A stretch of 64,000 bases of DNA from Cranoglanis bouderius (taxonomy: Eukaryota > Chordata > Actinopteri > Siluriformes > Cranoglanididae). The translations under genes and the position numbers were made by a program. The DNA is taken from the NCBI GenBank assembly GCA_023630585.1, contig CM042567.1, positions 15,787,501 through 15,851,500 of the forward strand, in the 5' to 3' direction. Of the stretch, positions 30,600 to 64,000 are shown piece after piece; position 1 is the first letter of the stretch, and each line of letters starts with the position of its first letter. The notes under the pieces were generated by a model. That model searched no databases, was not told where the DNA came from, and saw only the letters and a list, made by a program, of their open reading frames with translations.

Positions 30600-33397
30600 G
30601 TATCAGATTTATTGTCAGGTTCATCAGAACTCCTACAGCAGTCCTTATGGAATGCTACGTACACACTGCTTTAAATAGAACAATCAAACATTAGTGGAAG
30701 TACAGTACATTTGCTCGTTACCCTCTTCCCTTGAAATAAACACAGACAGACATTAATTATCAAACTCAGTGTTTTGTATAGTCACTTAAAATGCACTGTT
30801 CTGCAAAAAAAATAGGGGTGGTCACAATACCATACATGTTCTGTTGAAGAAGAAGAAAAAATAATGCTATGACAAATACATAGCTAGCAAATGGAAGACA
30901 ATCATGCTTCTGCAAATAATGACGTGATACTGTAAGCAGTCAGAGGAGCTTTGCTGGTTTGCAGGCTTCACTGTTTCATGCATCAACAGACAAGATGCAT
31001 GGCCACAAACACTGATGAGTAAACCATGCACAATGGAAAAATAAGCCCGCAGCCCACCTGCATACATATAATCTTTAACCTTCGATGTTGACAAATGGAC
31101 AAACTGAGGACGCTTCAATGAAAAAGGTGGCTACAACTCACTTGAGAGTGAAAATGCCCCCCACCAGGGTCACTGACAAAAAGCTCCAATGAATATTAAA
31201 AGCAGATTACCTGCTGGACCTCTAGCCCAAAGGAATTTAATTACTTCTGAGCTGCAGGAGTGTCTCATTCCACAACTCAGGGCCTAACAAGGGCAATATG
31301 TTACTATAACAAGGGAGAAACAGGCATATCAAAGTGCAAATAGCTTTGGCCAATGTCTTTCCCTATGAATTTAAATGTGTCGTTGTACCTTTGGTCATGT
31401 TAAACAACAATGTATGGTCATAACCAATATGCTCATGAAAAGCCATTTGCCACTTTGCCTTTAACTACACATTTTGGTTTAAATTAAAAAGAGCAGCAAA
31501 TTATTCTACACATGCAATATCAACTGAGGTAAAGTATAAATCATTTTTTATTTGTGCAATTTAATTAATCTATCTATTGCTTTTTAGACATGTCATAAAG
31601 GCATAGAAACACTTATAAATAACTCATGAGCCATATTAAAAAAATATATTCAACAGAAAAACATACTATTTAACAGAAAACATTGCTGTTGATTTGACTG
31701 AGCAACTTGCTTCCTCTTGATTCAACTGATTGACATTTCAACTTGAAGTAACAACAGAGTATGAACTGAGTGACTGGAACATGAATGACAAAATTGTTGG
31801 GCATGCCTCAATCTGTCTTATTAGGCTCTCTTAAAGTAATGAGTACTCCACATGAGGATTCGAATATTCTCCCTTTGTCATAACAACTGAACACCACTGC
31901 AGTTTTCCTCTTTGCTAGAACTGTAGTATTAGGAAGCAATGAAGCTAGAGCAGAGTTCACACTATGATTTATAACTGCTCACTCAAATGCGTCACTGGTC
32001 CTAATGAACATGCTGATTCTCATATAGGTAGGACTAGCTGAACATTTCCAGTAGTTAAGCTAGCTTTTAGTCTGGCAGGTGAGGGAAGAAAAAAGACTGA
32101 ATTTACAGGTTGATTTGAGTCACAGTGAATTCTGTCTCAGCACCAGTAAAGCTACAGTTGTTTTCATAGTCTGGAATGTATTACTACTTTTTTACTCTTA
32201 ACTCTAATATTTGAGAGAGCACAGGGAGATTTCTATTGACAATGACTTCCACAAGGAAAATCTAATATTAATTCATATGATGGTAAGATCTGTGCTTTAA
32301 TACTGGACAGTTTTGGCCAGGTTTAGCCTCTTAAATGAACAAAATACAGATGTACCCTGACAAACTGATAAAATCTGAACATAAACCTTTAATTCCAGTT
32401 CAAAGGGGAATCCTATATACACATTAATTTAGGCACAAATAAAAATTTCATAATTTACTGACACCATATATTCTTACCTGCAATAGGCTGTGGTTGGGTC
32501 TGTTACATAGCTCTCCACTGCTTCAGGGAGCTTGAAAGTAATTTAATAAATATCAAATATCGTATAAAATATATATATATATATATATAATATTTTAAAT
32601 GATTTGCATAACTATGGCCGACATATACAGTCCAAACTGTAGCATGACAAGTGTGATATTATCAACCTTGAGAAAGCACTGTGTGGACTGTAAACCTGAT
32701 AAATCGATGATAAACTGATGATAAAACCAAATAAAGCAGTGTAAATTCATGCTTATGCCGAACAAGGCTCACCACATGTTCCACTGAGAGCCTTGGTAAC
32801 AGCTGATGCTCTCACTATCCAAAACCTCAAAACAGGAAAAAAAAACTGACATACAAAAGGTTTGGTATGATTTCTTAAAGGTTATAAAAAGTGCACATCT
32901 TGCAATCATTTCTTATGTAATGTTACACTGTTATATCATTCAAAAATGCCCAAGAGTTTTGATGACATTTTTGGCCATTGCATGCTACAGAGATCATCAT
33001 GCAATGTCTGGACTTATAGCATAAAAAAATAGTTCCATCAATGGTCCTTCTGACCTATTAATGAACTTGGAGTTTCTTAATCTCAAACTACACCTGTAGG
33101 ATCTCTTTCACAACATATGCACAAGCTGAAATCTCTTGCGCTTTTCTGTTGACATCTCCATTCTATATTCCAATGAAATGCCATCAAACTGGGCATAGGA
33201 GAAAAAAGGTGGCATGCAGGGAGGAGATACAAGGCCCGCTCCAAAGTTAATCTGTGCAAGTGCTTCTGTGTTAGATTGCATATCGTTTGTAAATGGCCAT
33301 GTACACGTATAGTTTTGTATGTGTGTATATGTAGGTTTGTGGATCAGTGTGGTCCTCTCTAGAGCCTCACACCCACCATGGCTCCCCATGCGCTTTG
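30600..33397 (-). other. cnnm4: Probable cnnm4 3' UTR and flank
   Basis: Sequence directly downstream of the cnnm4 stop. Minus-strand AATAAA signals occur at about 31547-31552 and 30608-30613, giving 3' UTRs of about 1.85 or 2.8 kb. No transposon ends were seen, which fits retention as transcribed sequence. There is a (TA)n run at 32571-32589. Confidence 0.4.
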
Positions 33398-60981
<27,584 letters not shown>

Positions 60982-61274
60982 CTGATAAAGTGGGGATGGA
61001 ACCATTTTAGGATCAAGATACAAAAAGAGTAAAGTACTTTGTATTCTATGTGTGTGGCCTGGGAAAACACTTCACACTTCAAATTTTGATATCCTGGTTT
61101 TCCTGAAATAAAATATGTTTCTCATGCATATATCAGAGTTTCCGTTAGCTGGTAAATACTGTTAAAAATACAAAAAGTCTCTGTCTGCGCAAATATTTTT
61201 CACATGTTTCTCCTGTAACGTGTACTCTGATCTGCTCACATTATTCAAATCATTCAACCACACACATGCACGTG
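60982..61274. other. cnnm4 intron 1, left part
   Basis: Intronic sequence with nothing recognised. Confidence 0.5.
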
Positions 61275-61480
61275 CATACGTCTTTGTGCTGGTTGTCTGT
61301 CTGTCTGTCTGTCTCTGTCTCTCTCTCTTGTTCGTTACGGGAGGCACTGAAAGCACAAACACACACAAGTAAACTCAGGCTAATCCAACACAAGTCAGAA
61401 TCATGCGTTACCTGCCGATTCAACCCGCCTCCTCTCCATCCACAGCTGACGCTCGACCACGCACCCGCCCCCACAATCAC
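61275..61480 (-). repeat. Partial gypsy-type LTR
   Basis: CGTTACGGGAGGCACTGAAA, AAGTAAACTCAGGCTAATCC, CAACCCGCCTCCTCTCCATC and CACAGCTGACGCTCGACCAC align with the right two thirds of the LTRs at 49289-49672 and 50741-51092. No internal region or second LTR is adjacent. It contains a short (GTCT)n run at 61294-61320. Confidence 0.75.
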
Positions 61481-61774
61481 ATACACTTTGCATAATTCAA
61501 AACATTACAGTGCAAAATAAAGATGACCGGATTTTTTCCAGTTTGTCCGGTAAACTTTATCATTCCCAGACACATTGGCTGGCACCAAAATTTCTTAGTG
61601 GAAAACGCTGGCATGTATCTCAACCAGAAGTACAATTACACCAACCCCCATAAGTGAACAAGTTGAACTCAATCAACAGAGATGCCTCTGCCACCAACAA
61701 GTCTAGTCCTTCTTGTTACTAATTTGTATGCCAGAAATACCCTTAAAATGCCTCAGTGAACAGTGGTGAAGTTC

Positions 61775-62120
61775 AACAAAACAGTCTTCATGCAAAAACT
61801 GTAATGAATTTTCCTGGTTACACAACTGCTATTTGACCATGTAGCATTAGCACATTTATAGAAGGGATTTATTTATTTACAATCGCACTATCCGGTGTCA
61901 CCCAGATGAGGATGGGCTCCCTTTTGAGTCTGGTTCCTCTCAAAGTTTCTTCCTCATATTGTCTCAGGGAGTTTTTCCTTGCCACCGTCACCTCTGGCTG
62001 CTCATTAGGGATAAATTCATACATTTAAAATCTATATCCTGAGTTTATATATTTCTGTAAAGCTACTTTGGGACAATGACCATTGTTAAAAGCGCTATAC
62101 AAATAAAATTGAATTGAATG
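61775..62120 (+). repeat. L2/CR1-like LINE 3' tail
   Basis: Second copy of the repeat at 2495-2778, somewhat more complete (it keeps CTCAAAGTTTCTTCCTCATA and ATTGTCTCAGGGAGTTTTTC). It ends AAAAGCGCTATACAAATAAA ATTGAATTGAATG. Confidence 0.62.
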
Positions 62121-63489
62121 GAAAAAATGTACTTTAAATATTAAGGAAGCTATTGGGGAAAAAAAAAATATTTCAGACATTTGACCTTGCTGTGATTTTG
62201 ACCCTGTTTGGATCAATTTCAAAATCTAAATCATCTACTGGTTACAATGACAGTTCCATATAAATCCTATGAACACTCAACCACTCGTTCTTGAGATATT
62301 GCGCTAACAAGTATCTCGGACACACACACAGATGAATGTAAGGAGGAAAAGATCGTTGGCAAAAATAACTAGCCAAAAAATGGAGGAAACTGCATTTAGG
62401 GCTATAGATTATATTCTGACTCAGCACCTAAGCCCTCTGAAAACCTAGAGAAAACCCTGGTATGTGATCAAACTTCAAATGTAAGGCTAAGCAAGCAGGT
62501 CTTCCTATAGTTAAGCAATATCACATGAGCAAGAGTATGGTTATACGGAATATCACCATGTCAATATTCAGTATAACCGCAAAATTGTGAGTGCAATATA
62601 GCTTTTATACAACAGTTTGAGAAACAAACATGAATATTGAGTAAGTGACATTTCAGACACAATATGTTCTGTTTATTGTTGCTCCGCTAGCGGAAACAGA
62701 TCCTGAAGAAGGTATGCTCATGTTATAGCCCATCGGCTAGCTGGCTCACATTGATTTGTACATTCATATTAATGGTGCTTACAGTAAAATTAGTGTCCCT
62801 TCTTCTTTTAAATCTTCATCTGAGGAGCCTTCATATTTTAGGTCAAAAGTTATATTCCTGAGTTTGCCATGTCTGTTGATGATGTCGCTGACACTACTAT
62901 AGTAACCGTTTCAAACTAGGAATTTGGAATTTTATGTGGTGAACACAGACGAGCAGAGTGATACACACAGTAAAACATCCCAGTGCAATAATAGTAAATA
63001 AAAGTGATGCAGAACTAACTGTTGTATTGTTATAGTTATAGCATCAAGGTGCATTGCATCACCTTGAAGCACATTTTGTTTCAATATACATAGCAAATAT
63101 TTCTCTGGTTGTGACTGTTAGTCGCCTTAGCCTCTTTGTCCATCATGCATGAAAACCAAGCTAATAGCCAAGAAATGTAATACATCTGTCATTGTTTTTT
63201 CTGTTGTCCCTCTGGAGGACCCCTTAAATGTTCTATGTAGAACCCTACAACAGTATTTCTCTATTAGAAAGGGTCTGCAAAGCAAAGAAGTAGAAAGAAA
63301 CCAGTAACGGGTAAAATCATGTATACTGGTCAGAAGGTGTTGATTAATTTTTTATAACAGCAGCTCTGATAGTAGTTCTGGCTGCAAGGCCAATCATATG
63401 TTTAAATCAATGTGCTTGTTGTAATACTAATTATTTGATGTTTTACTTTGTGAATTTAATTTATTTTTGAAAATATACCCTTATTTCAA
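62121..63489. other. cnnm4 intron 1, gene-free stretch
   Basis: AT-rich intronic sequence. I found no coding frame, RNA gene or transposon end that I can support. Confidence 0.5.
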
Positions 63490-64000
63490 ATCTGATGACT
63501 GCAACACACTCCAAAAAAGTTGGGACAGTTGACTCTTTACCACTGTGTAACACCAGCTTTTCTTTTAATAACACTTATTAAGTGTTTGGACACCGAAGAC
63601 ACCAGCTGGTTAAGTTTAGCAAGCGGAATTTCCCCCCCATTCATCCATTATGCATTTCTTCAGCTGCGCAACTGTACGGGGCCTTCATTGCCTTATTTTG
63701 TGCTTCATAATGTGCCACACATTCTCAGTCGGAGACAGGTCAGGACTGCAGGCAGGCCATGCTAGCACCCGCACTCTCTGCTTACGCAACCATCTGGGCA
63801 AAACGTGGTTTGGCGTTGTCCTGCTCTGGATGGCAGCATATGTTGCTCCAAAATGTGTACATATCTTTCTACATTAATGACACCCTCACAGATGTGCAGG
63901 TTACCCATGCCATGGGCACTGACACGCCCCCATACCATGACAGACACTGGCTTTTGAACCCGATGCTGATAACAGCTTGGATGGTCCTTTTCCTCTTTGG
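63490..64000 (-). mobile_element. Tc1/mariner-like transposon, cut by the window edge
   Basis: The left end is near CAACACACTCCAAAAAAGTT GGGACAG. The minus strand at 63947-63880 encodes MSVMVWGRVSAHGMGNLHIC, EGVINVERYVHILEQHMLPS, a Tc1-type GGxSVMVWG loop region, and then breaks. The middle (63660-63780) reads in reverse as a decayed catalytic part. The element continues beyond 64000, so its class and other end cannot be confirmed. Confidence 0.6.

Overview
The window is AT-rich nuclear DNA of a bony fish. This is supported by spliced vertebrate genes with GT-AG introns, many Tc1/mariner copies of the kinds common in teleosts, an RTE-type LINE, L2-like tails, a tRNA-type SINE and long (TA)n, (CA)n and (GA)n tracts. 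A catfish-like teleost would fit the Tc1 load, but that is inference. No bacterial, CRISPR or operon-like system is present.

The host genes are two neighbouring members of the CNNM (cyclin M / CorC-like) family of magnesium-transport-associated membrane proteins, both on the minus strand. cnnm3 is complete: eight coding exons from 27049 down to the stop at 11767, open for 748 residues with every splice phase consistent. cnnm4 is partial: six constitutive coding exons plus one probable cassette exon between 60981 and the stop at 33398; its large first exon lies beyond 64000. The cnnm4-cnnm3 order and orientation match the human pair on 2q11. Internal exon sizes are shared (144, 170 and 97 nt) with the same phases, as expected for an old tandem duplication. 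Both proteins have CBS pairs and a cyclic-nucleotide-binding-homology module followed by a divergent tail.

Layout: 1-4287, Tc1 and L2-like relics; 4288-5851, a Tc1 copy; 6738-9848, a near full-length RTE LINE with a 19-bp target-site duplication; 9868-27049, cnnm3, whose introns hold a Tc1 copy, a Tc1/RTE chimera, a MITE, a SINE and Tc1 fragments; 27050-33397, cnnm3 promoter, simple repeats and the probable cnnm4 3' UTR; 33398-64000, cnnm4. Its introns carry a nested, inverted Tc1 cluster (35.4-39.0 kb), a composite Tc1 block (44.5-48.0 kb), a gutted Ty3/gypsy element between two LTRs (49.3-51.1 kb), a decayed spliced zinc-finger gene on the opposite strand (51.8-53.8 kb), nested Tc1 copies (56.6-57.7 kb) and a transposon at the right edge.

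The most unusual structures are the chimera in which a 5'-only RTE piece replaces the middle of a Tc1 transposase, the large inverted repeat of Tc1 copies bounded by complementary (TA)n/(CA)n and (TG)n/(TA)n tracts, the His/Asn/Ser-rich tail of cnnm4 encoded by GT-rich low-complexity DNA, and the zinc-finger pseudogene. All assignments come from reading the sequence and remembered family features; no database search was run.
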